Both the position numbers and the translations under genes were made by a program. From Calvatia gigantea (taxonomy: Eukaryota > Basidiomycota > Agaricomycetes > Agaricales > Lycoperdaceae), in assembly GCA_025093985.1 (NCBI GenBank), contig JACAAK010000004.1, positions 1,116,001 through 1,180,000 of the forward strand: DNA of 64,000 bases. The letters run 5' to 3'. This document shows positions 11,892-22,210 of the stretch, one piece after another; position 1 is the stretch's first letter, and every line of letters begins with the position of its first letter. The notes under the pieces are model-generated. The model saw nothing but the letters and a program-made list of their open reading frames with translations, did no database searches and was not told where the DNA came from.

Positions 11892-11958
11892 GGACCAGCT
11901 CCTGGGTTTGTTGTTTGTTCAGATCTATTTCAACCTACTCCTGCAAGGTGAGGTGGGG

Positions 11959-11969
11959 ATGCTTAACCA
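11959..11969 (-). promoter_or_regulatory. Cv-3 primer-binding site
   Basis: TGGTTAAGCAT in sense. The Cv-3 LTR keeps the full 11-nt complement ATGCTTAACCA (around 12053-12063). Confidence 0.6.
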
Positions 11970-11971
11970 AA

Positions 11972-12239
11972 TGTTATGGCTTTAGTCTGATGAGACCTCA
12001 GGTTGCAACTTAGGCTAAGGCTTGAGGGTGAGTAAAGGAGAAGAACCAGGTGGTTAAGCATACCAAATACAAGAGTAAGTATGTATGCTTAAATATAAGG
12101 GAGTATCCAGTTGAATGGATGGGGATAACTACATGAAATGTCTGACAACTATGGGATAGTAGTATATGTGAGTCAATACTCAGAGATTGCTTGACAGGAA
12201 TAGGTGAAATGTGCATTGGCAATGAAGACAAGTACAGTG
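11972..12239 (-). repeat. LTR of chromovirus Cv-3, truncated
   Basis: It begins (in plus coordinates) TGTTATGGCTTTAG and matches the chromovirus LTR to about 12239, where the outer 40 or so bases are replaced by N3. Confidence 0.8.
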
Positions 12240-12242
12240 ATA

Positions 12243-12706
12243 TGGATTAAGCAACTTGAGCTAAGGTTGAGACCTTTTTAATCTAAGAAGAAGACCTCAG
12301 GCTTACTTGTGAAGTGAGCTTAGATTAAGAGTATATTGCATCACTACACCCTGGTACTTGGAGTATCACAAGTGTAGAACAGTGCACTTCTGGTTGTTGA
12401 CTTAATAAGGGTGAATCTTAGAGAGTACCTGAGGTTCTGTGTCTTGTTAACTTCTTAGATAAGAGACACAAGTTGCACTTTTTACAGTGTAACTTGACTT
12501 TACTCTTCTTAGCAAAGGTAGTTAGCTATTCTAGTGTTCTCTACATGTCATTGTTTTACATTATTTTGCAGAATTGTCCCTTATATTGTCAGATTGCCTC
12601 CCCACAAACTTGTATTGTACAGAAATCTTTAAATATCTATTCTGTCAGCTTAATCTAAGTAGTACATCCCTATTACACTTAGTATTCTATTTCTGCCTCT
12701 TTAACA
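12243..12706 (+). repeat. Repeat fragment N3
   Basis: A plus-strand copy of the last third of N1 (from GGATTAAG...ACTTGAGC to CTCTTTAACA). It has the best preserved sense 3' end of the family, ending in CA. The first 840 or so bases are missing. Confidence 0.75.
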
Positions 12707-12777
12707 CCAAAACCAGTTGCCTGTTGGTAGTATTGTTTTATTGAATAACAAATGAAATTCTTTATTTCACAATGCAC

Positions 12778-12978
12778 TGTTGTGGATTCTACCATTCTGA
12801 TCACATTGTTGTCCCACTTCCTATCTCCATCTCCATCATGTACCTGTTTTGGTTATTTTAGTATCAGCAATCTCTGAGCACTGACTCATACTAACTCACA
12901 TACTACTATGCCATAGTAATCAGACATTTCATATAGTATCTCCATCCATTCAACTGGATGACCCTCCTCATATTTAAG
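12778..12978 (+). repeat. Chromovirus LTR fragment
   Basis: The first 200 bp of a chromovirus LTR (TGTTGTGGATT...CATTCAACTGGATGACC...TATTTAAG), divergent and broken just after the TATA-like box. No coding part is attached. The 70 bp between N3 and this fragment (12707-12777) show nothing recognisable. Confidence 0.75.
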
Positions 12979-14437
12979 TTTGAGCAAGATTCATAGGTTA
13001 GCATGATTATGTAGCAAATGAAGATCACAAATATTACGTCAGCAAACGGTTCCAATGTTTCCTGAAGTTGAATTGAGAAAATAGGTGAACAATCCAAGAA
13101 TTATTGATAAGGTACCCTGACAAGAGCACATTATAAGGTTCATGTTGTAGTGGTAATATTGTAATTAAATGAAGGGATAAGAGTTTGGAATTGAAGGAGA
13201 ATGGCTATGAGAGTGAATTGACCTGTATACAGTGCTATTGGAGTAACCAATCACTGATAAAAGGCACATAAAGTTCTAATTGGGATCAATCAGAGAGGAC
13301 AAGCTGATATTTATGGTACAGAATAAGTGGAGGATTCAGAATAAAAGTGTGATCCATCTTGACATTGGATAATGTGAAGTCATATGTTGAATGGATGGTA
13401 ATCTAATTAAGTTGTCTTCTGAATAGAGTATATCTAGAAGTACCTTTAAAAAGCACTGCAAATTACTACATGAATGCATGTTGACCACCTTGATATAGCA
13501 CAAAATGTTAGTATTCAATAACAGATGATCTTAAGGTGCTATTAACAGCTACTGTACAATTGTGAACGTCAACATATGAACAGAAATGATTTGATTCATA
13601 GTTTGAATTCACTACGGAAGTTAGAAGAGTTGTCTTGTCAAAATAACTTTCATTAGTTGTATCCTAATTGTGAATCATGTGGAGTATACCAATTGTGCAT
13701 CAAGGTATAAGCCCTGGTTTGCTTCAACACATAGCATACCAACTGTTCAGTTCTCCTATTCATTAAAATTACCGCAATCTTATTATGCATCTCAGGTTAT
13801 CATGGATGTTAGTATTCCTCGATTCCAACTGAGCCCTTATATTTAGTGTATCTACTTCATTAGTATGCTGAACTCTAGTTACACTTCCTCAGACTTGCAC
13901 TGCATTGTCCTAAGACTAATATAGTTTGTTCTGTCCACCTCATTGCAAAATGAACGGCCTGAACAATACGTATATTTTTTATCTAATGCATCAGATATAA
14001 ACTCAGTCAGAGGTAGTCGAAACTTAGGAATTAAACGTAGAACTAAAGTAATGGACAGAGCCAAACAGAACTCAAGATAAGATTCCTGGTTCAGGATATG
14101 TTAGCTTTAAAAAAACTTGATTATTGAAAATTAAAAAATCATTGACCCAACAACGATGGTTCATGAATATCACGAGGTGAGCAACGTTGACAACATGACG
14201 ATCAAACTAGTGGAAGCCTAGCTGTCTGATTTTTAGAATAGTCATCTCAATTTCAGAGGCCATGCCTCTTCAAACTTCACATGGCTATAAAGTTAGCATT
14301 CTGATTGTCCTGGTTAGATTGTTCCCTACACTTGATCTGAGAAATTTTAAATTCTATTCCATAGAATCTAAGATCGTACAGTGACTACAAATTAGTTCTT
14401 ATTTGTCTGGTTCAGTATATACTTCCTGCTCTTGTGT
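12979..14437 (+). other. Unassigned AT-rich stretch
   Basis: No similarity to any other part of the window, no reading frame above about 60 codons, and no tRNA- or rRNA-like fold noticed. It could be ancient repeat debris or a remnant of non-repeat host sequence. It lies between a broken LTR and a broken copia element, so both of its ends are breakpoints. Confidence 0.5.
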
Positions 14438-15105
14438 TCGTGAAGCGACGTGTTCGAGGTGAGGAGCATCTGAGCTACGTGGCTCAAAGACGGGTGGAGA
14501 GAGTGGAGGAGGATCATCGTCTCGATCTCCGGGGCGATGCCACTATCCATGGCGTCAAGCTGCCCGAAAATCTGCTGGAGCTCGCTCATCTTGAGCGAGG
14601 GATCACCACCGAGAGGGAGTTCAAACGTTATAGCGCGAATGAACTCATTGTAGACCTGAGCTGGTCCAGGAAGGCCGTATTGGCCCTGCAACTGAGACCA
14701 GAGAGCGCGAGCGTCCCGGGCGGAATGCTTTAACATACTGTTGGGGAGAGTTGCCTCAATCAACCCAAGAGCTCGCATCCGGAGGTTGTTGGCCATACCA
14801 ACACTGCGGCGCTCCTCAGCAGTCGCAGGAATCGGAGTTCCTGGTCGTGCGGGACGTGCCGGCGAAGTGCTAGTCGCTGGGGTAGCAGGGTGCTCAGGCC
14901 CATAAGCCTGCTCGTACTGGACGGGTTCGTCCATGGCTCCAGAGAAGTCCCATCCGGTCCAGGAGCAATCGTTTAAGGAGATGCACATAAGTGCAGACCG
15001 AAGGCGAAGCAACCAGATAGTGTAGTTACCTGTCCCAGTAAGGACGGGAAGCTGCCCGCTAGGGGTTTGAACAAAGCCCTGCGGAGCAGGGGCCGGTTTG
15101 GACAT
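14438..15105 (-). pseudogene. gag: Copia element Cop-1 gag, N-terminal part
   Basis: It starts at the ATG at 15105 (MSKPAPAPQGF) and matches the Gag start of Cop-3 closely for about 220 residues, including GNYTIW, the aromatic-rich capsid-like region and the LLTSNTSLHE segment. Homology stops at 14438 inside LHE; the last residues of the open frame come from unrelated flanking DNA. Polymerase and the other LTR are missing, so this is a 3'-truncated copy. It is still rich in CpG, unlike most neighbours, which suggests a fairly recent insertion. Confidence 0.9.
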
Positions 15106-15289
15106 ATCTAAGAATAGGGTAAACACGCGTTAGCATCATGTAGGACTGCAGTGCGTGATGCACGCGTCGCAACATGGGGCAGACACAGGGATCAAATGGA
15201 CCAAAGGACCACCATCTCCCAGGTTGCGTACGACCGTAGCCTCCTACACTCTACCAGCGTTGCAAACGCGGTCTGAGTGAGCGGCGGTC

Positions 15290-15302
15290 GGGGCCCATAA
15301 CC
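15290..15302 (-). promoter_or_regulatory. Cop-1 primer-binding site
   Basis: In sense GGTTATGGGCCCC directly follows the LTR. It is identical to the Cop-3 site at 50334-50346 and resembles the complement of the anticodon arm of initiator tRNA-Met. Confidence 0.55.
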
Positions 15303-15711
15303 TGTTAAAACGAGTACACCACGGTAGCTCTATGCTAGTGGTGGAGGGGAGTCGTACTCACTGGGTTTGTTGAGGTATTGATTATAGACCGTAGCTAGTG
15401 GATATCTGAGTGGAATGATGGGCGAAGAGTAGACTGAATTGTCTAAGGAATGTACGCATACTACATAGGTCTTATATATCTAATGTCTCTGGTCTGTGCG
15501 CCGTTCTACCTAATACAGGTGAGGTCTTATCTGCCAGTAGCATATACAGAGCATACTGCGTACATTGTTCTATTTAATAGACCATGACCAGCAACCTAGA
15601 GTGCGGTCTAGTACATTGTTCGTTATCTCTCTTCAAGAGTGAAGTACTCAAGGACCCGTTTCAGCTATAAATAGACTGAACCAACGTAGTGGTATGGATC
15701 GAGATTCAACA
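15303..15711 (-). repeat. LTR of copia Cop-1
   Basis: A 409-bp LTR, TGTTGAATCTCGATCC...CTCGTTTTAACA in sense, nearly identical to the Cop-3 LTRs. The outer flank at 15712 is ACTAA; the partner flank is lost with the other end of the element. Confidence 0.92.
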
Positions 15712-15791
15712 ACTAAGGTCATAACAAGACAAAGAAGAAACAGGGAACTCCAAAGTACCTGCAGAACCAGTAGAATACAATGAACCCAGAG
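15712..15791 (+). pseudogene. Chromovirus scrap: LTR end fused to gag
   Basis: 15712-15726 matches the last 15 bp of the chromovirus LTR (ACTAAGGTCATAACA). 15727-15791 matches gag from codons DKEETGN to NEPR. Leader and gag start are missing between them, so an internal deletion joined the two. Cop-1 interrupts it on the left and X3 on the right. Confidence 0.7.
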
Positions 15792-16394
15792 TGTTACGAA
15801 CTTACCACATCCCCGGACTCTCCGAACTAACGTATTAACCTTCTTAACAGACTTTCTATTATTCCCTCTGTATACCCCGGTCCGTTCTTTATTTATTTAT
15901 CACATGTATTTCTACCTCTGCTTCTTATGATTCATTCTGAATCATGTTCCTGTTTCACCTTCATCTTTTCCTGCCATTGTACTTCTCCTTACCTGGTTCT
16001 ATCTTCTTATGACTCATACTCGTTCTTCTGTATTCATTTCACCTATTCCTATGATTCCTCAGATTACCAATTAACCCGTAGTAGTTCTCATTGACTCATA
16101 TCTACTTACTATGTAATCTCTCATCTCTTATTCGTAGCTAGTATATAAACCTTAAGTAGTACTTTGTATTACTTCAGGTTATTCTAGTAACAAGCTTCCT
16201 TATCTTCGCTCATCTGCTACAAGGCTAACAACCTTGGGGACTGCAGTGACATTTAACTCGGACTTCTCAGGCAAGCGTGAGCTTCTACTCGAGGGAGCGA
16301 TCCAAAGCCTGCACAGAAGTCATTGAGACTTTCAAATATCCAGTTGCTTGAACCTTCCCTAATGGTTACCGGCCAGTGCAATAAGTAAGGCATC
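15792..16394 (+). repeat. LTR of family X (copy X3)
   Basis: It starts TGTTACGAACTTACC directly after gag residues NEPR and is homologous to X1 over its length. Its last 50 bp (16345-16394) are divergent and lack the CGTAACA end. A TATA-like tatataaacc lies near 16142. Confidence 0.8.
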
Positions 16395-16836
16395 ACAGAC
16401 AAACCAAAGGAAATGAGAGTATAGAACTTCAAAGGATCATACAAAAGAAGAATTAACATTAGGACCCAATCAAAAAGGTATCAGATCAGATAATTCACTT
16501 AGGGAAAAGAAACCAAACCAAATTACTTAGACATGACCAACAATACTTAGACACAGCAACCAATTGGGAAAGGTTTGTATGCCCCAGGATTTTTAAGGAC
16601 TGACCAGTTCAATGACTGTGGGCATGATACTTTTATAATTCAAAAATCACAAGGATGCCAAGCTAATGGCCAGCCAGTGAAGGGAACAGAGGGGTATCAC
16701 ATGAGCTCTTTGTATTTAAGCATACATACATTAGTAACTTCATCATTCAACGACGCCTTGTCCACAATATACCAACGGATTGGTATGTTAACACCCATTT
16801 CCTCCCTATAATCTCAAGCTAAGCCAATAACAGCAC
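16395..16836 (+). other. Unassigned stretch with a short LTR scrap
   Basis: I see nothing codable. A 20-bp piece (GTATTTAAGCATACATACAT, 16712-16731) matches the TATA region of chromovirus LTRs, so part of this may be shredded LTR or leader of Cv-4. Confidence 0.4.
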
Positions 16837-17176
16837 CAGCAGTATGACAAGGCCATAATGGTCCTAGCCAGGCTGCAAGGGAGAACAGCAGGGGCTTATG
16901 CAGCCATAAAGGTACTACAAATCTTAGATGGAGAAGACTTGGTAGACTGGAAGGTGTTCTCTGAAGATTTCAGGAAAACCTTCTCTGACAATGCCTCCAA
17001 TAGCAAGGCAGAATGGCAGATTGAAAAATTCAAACAGGGGAACAAAAACACAGCTGACTACTTAATCAAGTTTGAAGTCCTAAAGAGCAAGGCAAAGACA
17101 GATAGCAAACATACAATGTTTCTGCTCAAGAAGAATGCCAGACAGGACATTATCCACACCATCATGGGCTACCTAC
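16837..17176 (+). pseudogene. gag: Chromovirus Cv-4 gag, first preserved segment
   Basis: The capsid-like core of gag reads open from near 16840 (MVLARLQGRTAGAYAAI ... DWKVFSEDFRKTFSD ... NARQDIIHTIMGYL). The N-terminus is lost. The frame is interrupted after GYL by Cv-5, and the next residues (PSARPDTY) continue on the far side at 23526, so the gag was intact here when Cv-5 inserted. This is the oldest host element of the central region; its own sequence is spread over 16837-35432. Confidence 0.88.
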
Positions 17177-17483
17177 TGTTGTGAATTTTCACTGGACATA
17201 TCACACTCTCTATATTTGTCTACATTCCTATCTCCTGTGTACCTGTTTCATCTATTCCTGTCTGCGCGACCCCCGAGCTCTGACTCATAACTACTACACC
17301 ATAGACATCGGACGTTTCATGTAGTTATCTCCATCCATTCAACTGGATGGTCCTTTTATATTTAAGCATACATACATGCTCCTGTATTTGGTATGCTTAA
17401 CCACCTAGTTTCTCTCCCCTTACTCGCCCTCAAGTCTTAGCCTAAGTTGCAACCTGAGGTTTACTCAGACTAAGGTCATAACA
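17177..17483 (+). repeat. 5' LTR of Cv-5
   Basis: TGTTGTGAATT...GGTCATAACA, 307 bp. It holds a TATA-like box and the self-primer segment described separately. Confidence 0.96.
17357..17403 (+). promoter_or_regulatory. Cv-5 promoter core and self-primer segment
   Basis: TATATTTAA (17357-17365) is followed 36 bp from its start by ATGCTTAACCA (17393-17403), the exact reverse complement of the primer-binding site at 17486-17496. If transcription starts at about 17393, the mRNA 5' end can fold onto the primer-binding site, as in Tf1. The start site is inferred from spacing. Confidence 0.6.
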
Positions 17484-17485
17484 TT

Positions 17486-17496
17486 TGGTTAAGCAT
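17486..17496 (+). promoter_or_regulatory. Cv-5 primer-binding site
   Basis: TGGTTAAGCAT begins two bases after the 5' LTR. A TGG start would also fit an ordinary tRNA 3' end, but the 11-nt complement inside its own LTR favours self-priming. Confidence 0.65.
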
Positions 17497-17562
17497 TCCC
17501 ACCTCACCTTGCAAGGAGTAGGCTGAAACAGGCCTGAACAGAAGCAACCTAGGAGCTAGTAT

Positions 17563-18678
17563 ATGAGCTCGAACCCAGATGAATACAGAGAACCAAACCT
17601 CGAAGTCACTGATGATGAATCAGAAACATCAGACAAAGAAGAAACAGGGAACCCCGAAGTACCTGAAGAAGCACACGATGAACCCAGAGCAAACCCAACA
17701 GAAGAAGAAGTGTTATCAGAACTTCTAAATGAACTTGACCTAGCAGAGGAAGAGATAGCACACCTGGAGAAATCAGATGAATCAAGTTCAGATGAAACAG
17801 AATCAGAAACCGACTCCGACATGACCGATAATGCAGTAGTGCCTGCAGTAATGCCCAGTGGGAAAGGCCTAGTGCCAGACCCAGAATTTTTCGACAGCAT
17901 CCACACCAAGTTTGATGACTGGTGGAGAGCAATGACACTCTTCATGAAATTCAACAAGATAGTTTCAGCAGACGACAAAGCCATAGCAGTTTTAGCCAGA
18001 CTGCGAGGAGGAACCACAGGAGCATACACAGCTATGAGAGCACCAGCTATCCTAGAATCTGAAGATTCAGTGGACTGGAAGGTCTTCTCTGAGGAATTTA
18101 GAAGAACCTTCTCAGACGACACCTCAAACAGCAAGGCCGAATGGCAAATCGAAAAATTCAAACAAGGAAACCGAAACACCGCCAACTACTTGATCGAATT
18201 CGAGGTGCTAAAAAGCAAGGCCAAGACCGACAGCAAGCACGCTATGTTCCTACTCAGAAAGAATGCCCGACAAGACATCATACATACGATCACAGGCTAT
18301 CTACCCTCAGCTAGGCCAGACACATATGCAGAATGGAAAGAAGCCATATTGTCCGTCGGACAAGGATACGAGGCATCCGAATACCGAGGAGACAGGAAAA
18401 TGAACACTGGCACCACTTACGGGGGAATGGGTGAACCCATGGAGATAAAAAGCAGGCATTACATCTTCAACGACAAAGGAGAACCCAAGTGCTACAACTG
18501 TGGCATTTTTGGCCACATCGCCAAAGATTGCAAGAAACCCAAGGGGTTAACATGCTACAACTGTGGAAAAAAGGGGCACATAGCCAAAGCCTGTACCGCA
18601 CCCAAGAAAATCCAAGTCCAGGGAGTAGAGGAAGCTACCAACGAAGAAGGAAAGGATTTTTCTGAAGACTCCGAGTAG
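17563..18678 (+). CDS. gag: Cv-5 Gag polyprotein
   Basis: A 371-residue structural protein that would form the intracellular particle. Residues 1-95 are strongly acidic (E/D/S-rich). A retrotransposon-type capsid core follows (FDDWWRAMTLFMKFNKI, VFSEEFRRTFSD, IEKFKQGNRNTANYL). The C-terminus has two nucleocapsid zinc knuckles: C310-C313-H318-C323 and C331-C334-H339-C344. The start is the first ATG after the leader and matches Cv-1 and Cv-3. The frame is uninterrupted, the only intact gag of the family here. Pol follows in the -1 frame, 8 bp after the TAG, with no conserved slippery heptamer between them. Confidence 0.95.
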   Translation: MSSNPDEYREPNLEVTDDESETSDKEETGNPEVPEEAHDEPRANPTEEEVLSELLNELDLAEEEIAHLEKSDESSSDETESETDSDMTDNAVVPAVMPSGKGLVPDPEFFDSIHTKFDDWWRAMTLFMKFNKIVSADDKAIAVLARLRGGTTGAYTAMRAPAILESEDSVDWKVFSEEFRRTFSDDTSNSKAEWQIEKFKQGNRNTANYLIEFEVLKSKAKTDSKHAMFLLRKNARQDIIHTITGYLPSARPDTYAEWKEAILSVGQGYEASEYRGDRKMNTGTTYGGMGEPMEIKSRHYIFNDKGEPKCYNCGIFGHIAKDCKKPKGLTCYNCGKKGHIAKACTAPKKIQVQGVEEATNEEGKDFSEDSE

Positions 18679-21600
18679 GCGCTACCTTGAGAGTCAAAAA
18701 ACTTGTATCTAGGATATCAGACAAATTCTACACAATTCCCCAGAGAAGAAAGCGCGAACTAAATCTAAAAGAAAAAATACAAACGGCAGGAAAGGAGATA
18801 ACAGTCAACACCATCGTAGACTCAGGGTGCATAACCAGCAGCATCAGCAAAAGACTAGTAGATGAAGAAGGACTCCCTACCCAGAAATTGGAACGACAAA
18901 TCATGGTATTAAATGCGGACAGAATGCCCAACCAAGGTGGAAAAGTAACAGAAACCACGACAATCAACATCGACATCCAGGGACATAAAGAACAGATCGA
19001 GGCCTCCGTCGTACAACTACAAGATAGAGTGGAGATCTTTCTAGGACACGATTGGCTGGTCAAACATAACCCAGAGGTAGACTGGAATAACGGAGAAATC
19101 AAGTTCACCCAGTGTCCACCAGATTGCCAATTTCCCCACCAGAACATCGCTATCACCGAAAAACTGTGAAGTATAACGGCCACAGAAGACCTATGGGAAG
19201 AAGAAGACGAACCGGACCCAACTAAACCAGAGGACCTGCCAGACTACGTACAGCCATTCACACACTTATTCAACAAAACGACGTTTGATAAGCTCCCAGA
19301 ACGAACTGAATGGGACCACGAGATAATCCTAACAGAAGATGCCCCAAAGGAAATCAGTGCGGGAACATATAACATGACAGTTAAAGAACAGGACAAACTC
19401 AAGTCATTCATCAAGGAAAACCTAGAATCAGGATGAATACGACCATCGAAATCCCCTTATGCAGCACCAACATTCTTCATCCTGAAGAAAGATGGGTCAA
19501 AAAGGCTGATCCAGGACTATAGACGTCTAAACAACGTGGTCATCAAAGATAAAACTCCATTGCCAAGAATTGGCGAAGTAATTGACAAACTTGGAAAAGC
19601 CAAATACTTCAACAAACTGGACATCATCTGGGGATACAACAATGTCAGGATCAAAGAAGGAGATGAATGGAAGGCGGCCTTCCTCACCAATGAAGGGCTC
19701 TTCGAACCTACGGTTATGTACTTTGGTCTAAGCAACTCGCCAGGAACATTCTCCAGAATGATGACAAGCATCTTCCACGACCTCTTACAAAACAGAGACA
19801 TTGTAAACTACATGGATGACTTTGCCATCCCGGGAGACACCAAGGAGCAACTAAAGGAATGGACAGTACGATTCCTGGAATGAGCAAATCAGTATAATCT
19901 ATGTTTCAAATGGACCAAGTGCATTTTCAATGTGGAAGAAATCCCCATGCTAGGAGTTAAAGTACATAGGACACAGACGAATTGAAATGGAAGAAGATAA
20001 AGTAAAATCGGTACGAGAATGGCCCAAACCCAAGAACACCAAGGGAGTAGAGAGGTTCTTGGGGTTCACAAACTATTACCGATGCTTCATCAAAAACTTT
20101 AGCATGATTGCAGGACCCCTAAACAAGCTCAAAGGAGCAGCCACATGGGAATGGACGCAAGCGCACCAGGACTCGTTCAATCAACTCAAGAAATGCATCA
20201 CCGAGGAACCAGTCCTGACACTACCACAAAGGCATGGCCAATTCAGAGTAGAAGTCGATGCATCAGATTATGCACTAGGAGGGGTACTCTCACAACTACA
20301 AGAAGAAAAATGGCATCCCATCGCCTTCACATCATGAACTCTGTCACCAGCAGAACGGAACTATGAAATATACGACAAGGAACTGCTGGCCATTGTCCAT
20401 GCCCTAAAGGAATGGAGACATTACCTCCTAGATGCTGAAGAACGATTTGAAATCTGGACGGACCATGAGAACCTAAAGTATTACCAAGAACCACAAAAAC
20501 TAAATGGACGACAAGCACGGTGGTATTTACGACTACAAGACTATGACTTCACGCTACAACATGTACCGGAGAAAACAAACACGAAAGCCGACCTTCTGTC
20601 CTGCATCCACCAAATGCCAGAAGAACAAGAAGACAAACTAGTCACCATGATTCGAGAAAGCTGGCTACAGATAAAGGGCACAGATAGCACAGTACTCCTA
20701 TGAGTGGAACTATTCATTGAACCTAACTTCCTAGAGTGAATTTGAAACTGGACCCAGTGAGAAACAGTGGTTCTAACTGAGCTGAAGAAGCAAGGGTCCC
20801 AACTCACTGAGGACGGCGGAATAATCTACAAGCAGAATAGCGCATACGTTCCACCCGATCAGAAACTACAAGAGGAAGTCCTAATACAGTACCATGACAC
20901 CCCAGATGCAGGACACCCAGGACAACACAGGATGACAGAATTAATCAGCCGAGACTACTGGTGGCCATCAATATGAAAAGACATCAAGAAGTATATCTGG
21001 GGGTGTCAAGCCTGTCAAAAGGCCAAGTCTAGAACGACGCCGCTCAAATCGCCACTACATCCCCTTCCAATACCAAATGGGCCCTGGGAAGAAATTAGTA
21101 TCGACATGATTGGACCACTGCCAGAGTCTAAAGGAAAAGACGCAATACTAGTCATTGTGGATCGCTTCACAAAAATGATACGGCTCTCAGCGACAACCAC
21201 GGATGCATCGTCTAAAGACATTGCAAAGATATACTGGGACGAAATATGGAAGCTACATGGACTGCCGAGGAAAGTGCTTAGTGACCGAGGACCTCAATTC
21301 ACATCAGAATTCACCAAGGAGCTGTTCAAAGGGCTTGGCATTGAACGAAATCTATCAACCGCATACCACCCACAAACAGATGGTCAAACCGAGTGCATCA
21401 ACAGAGAAGTAGAAACCTATATCCACCTGTACTGCAACTACAACCAGGATGACTGGGCAGAATGGCTCCCCATTGCAGAGTTTCAGTACAATGACAAACA
21501 ACATGGAGGAACACAGAAAACACCATTTTTCCTAAATTATGGAAGAAATCCATGGAAAGGCAAAAATGAGCCAATAACAAACAACCCTGTCACCACAGCA

Positions 21601-22203
21601 TTCCTGGAACAACTACAACGTGCCCGAGACAATGCCTCATCAGCACTACGGACATATCAAGAAAAGATGAAACAGCAACACGACCGCAGCAGAATCCACA
21701 CCAACATTTACCAAACAGGAGATAGGGTATGGTTAGAAAGCACCAATATCCATACCAATCAATCATCAAAGAAGCTAAGCCAAAAACAGTATGGACCTTT
21801 CCTTATTAAGGAAAAAATAGGAGAAGCAGCATATCAGCTGAAACTGCCAGATGGATGGGCCATCCATGATGTATTCAACGAACAGCTCCTGACACCAGTA
21901 CACCAGGCAGAGTTCCCGAGTCAAAAACAGCCATCAGCGCCCAACCCAGTGATCATCAACAATGAAGAAGAGTACGAAGTCGACGAGATCCACGGACGAC
22001 GAAAGTGAGGAAGGGGCTATCAATTCCTGGTCCACTAGAAAGGATACAGCAATGAAGAAGATACATGGACAGCGGAGTCCAACCTGGGAAACGCTAAAGA
22101 CACCATAAGAGACTACCTGAAAAGGCATCCGGAGGATACCCATAAAAGAGGGGGCAGAAAACACAAAAAAGCAGCAAACAAGCAACCCAGACAAAAGAAC
22201 TAA
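18666..22203 (+). pseudogene. pol: Cv-5 Pol polyprotein (PR-RT-RH-IN-chromodomain), broken
   Basis: Order: aspartic protease (VDSG, Asp codon 18819); reverse transcriptase (NKLDIIWGYNNVRI; YMDDFAI at 19809); RNase H ([34 protein letters not shown]); integrase with HHCC finger (GHPGQHRM ... CQACQ) and core (VIVDRFTK, SDRGPQFTSEF, GQTECINREV); and a chromodomain (FLVH.KGYSNEEDTW near 22025-22075) expected to steer integration to methylated histone chromatin. A 4-bp insertion near 19964 shifts the frame, and in-frame TGA codons occur at sites that are CGA in sister copies (for example 19435, 20335). The pol stop TAA at 22201 lies 7 nt before the ORF3 ATG. Confidence 0.93.
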
Positions 22204-22210
22204 AACAAAC

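Noticed and set aside
13041..13065. GGTTCCAATGTTTCCTGAA, resembling a Tc1 terminal motif
   Set aside because: The match is short, lacks the GGGACAAAA part and the CAGTAAG end, and has no partner arm nearby.
18697..18703. AAAAAAC, a classic -1 slippery heptamer, near the gag/pol junction of Cv-5
   Set aside because: It lies downstream of the gag stop, and Cv-2, Cv-4 and Cv-6 do not conserve it.
20701..20703. TGA shared by most copies (LL.AEL or LL.VEL) as a recoded tryptophan codon
   Set aside because: Many other TGA codons fall at CGA sites and the copies are plainly decayed; Cv-4 has TGG here, so a shared old mutation explains it.
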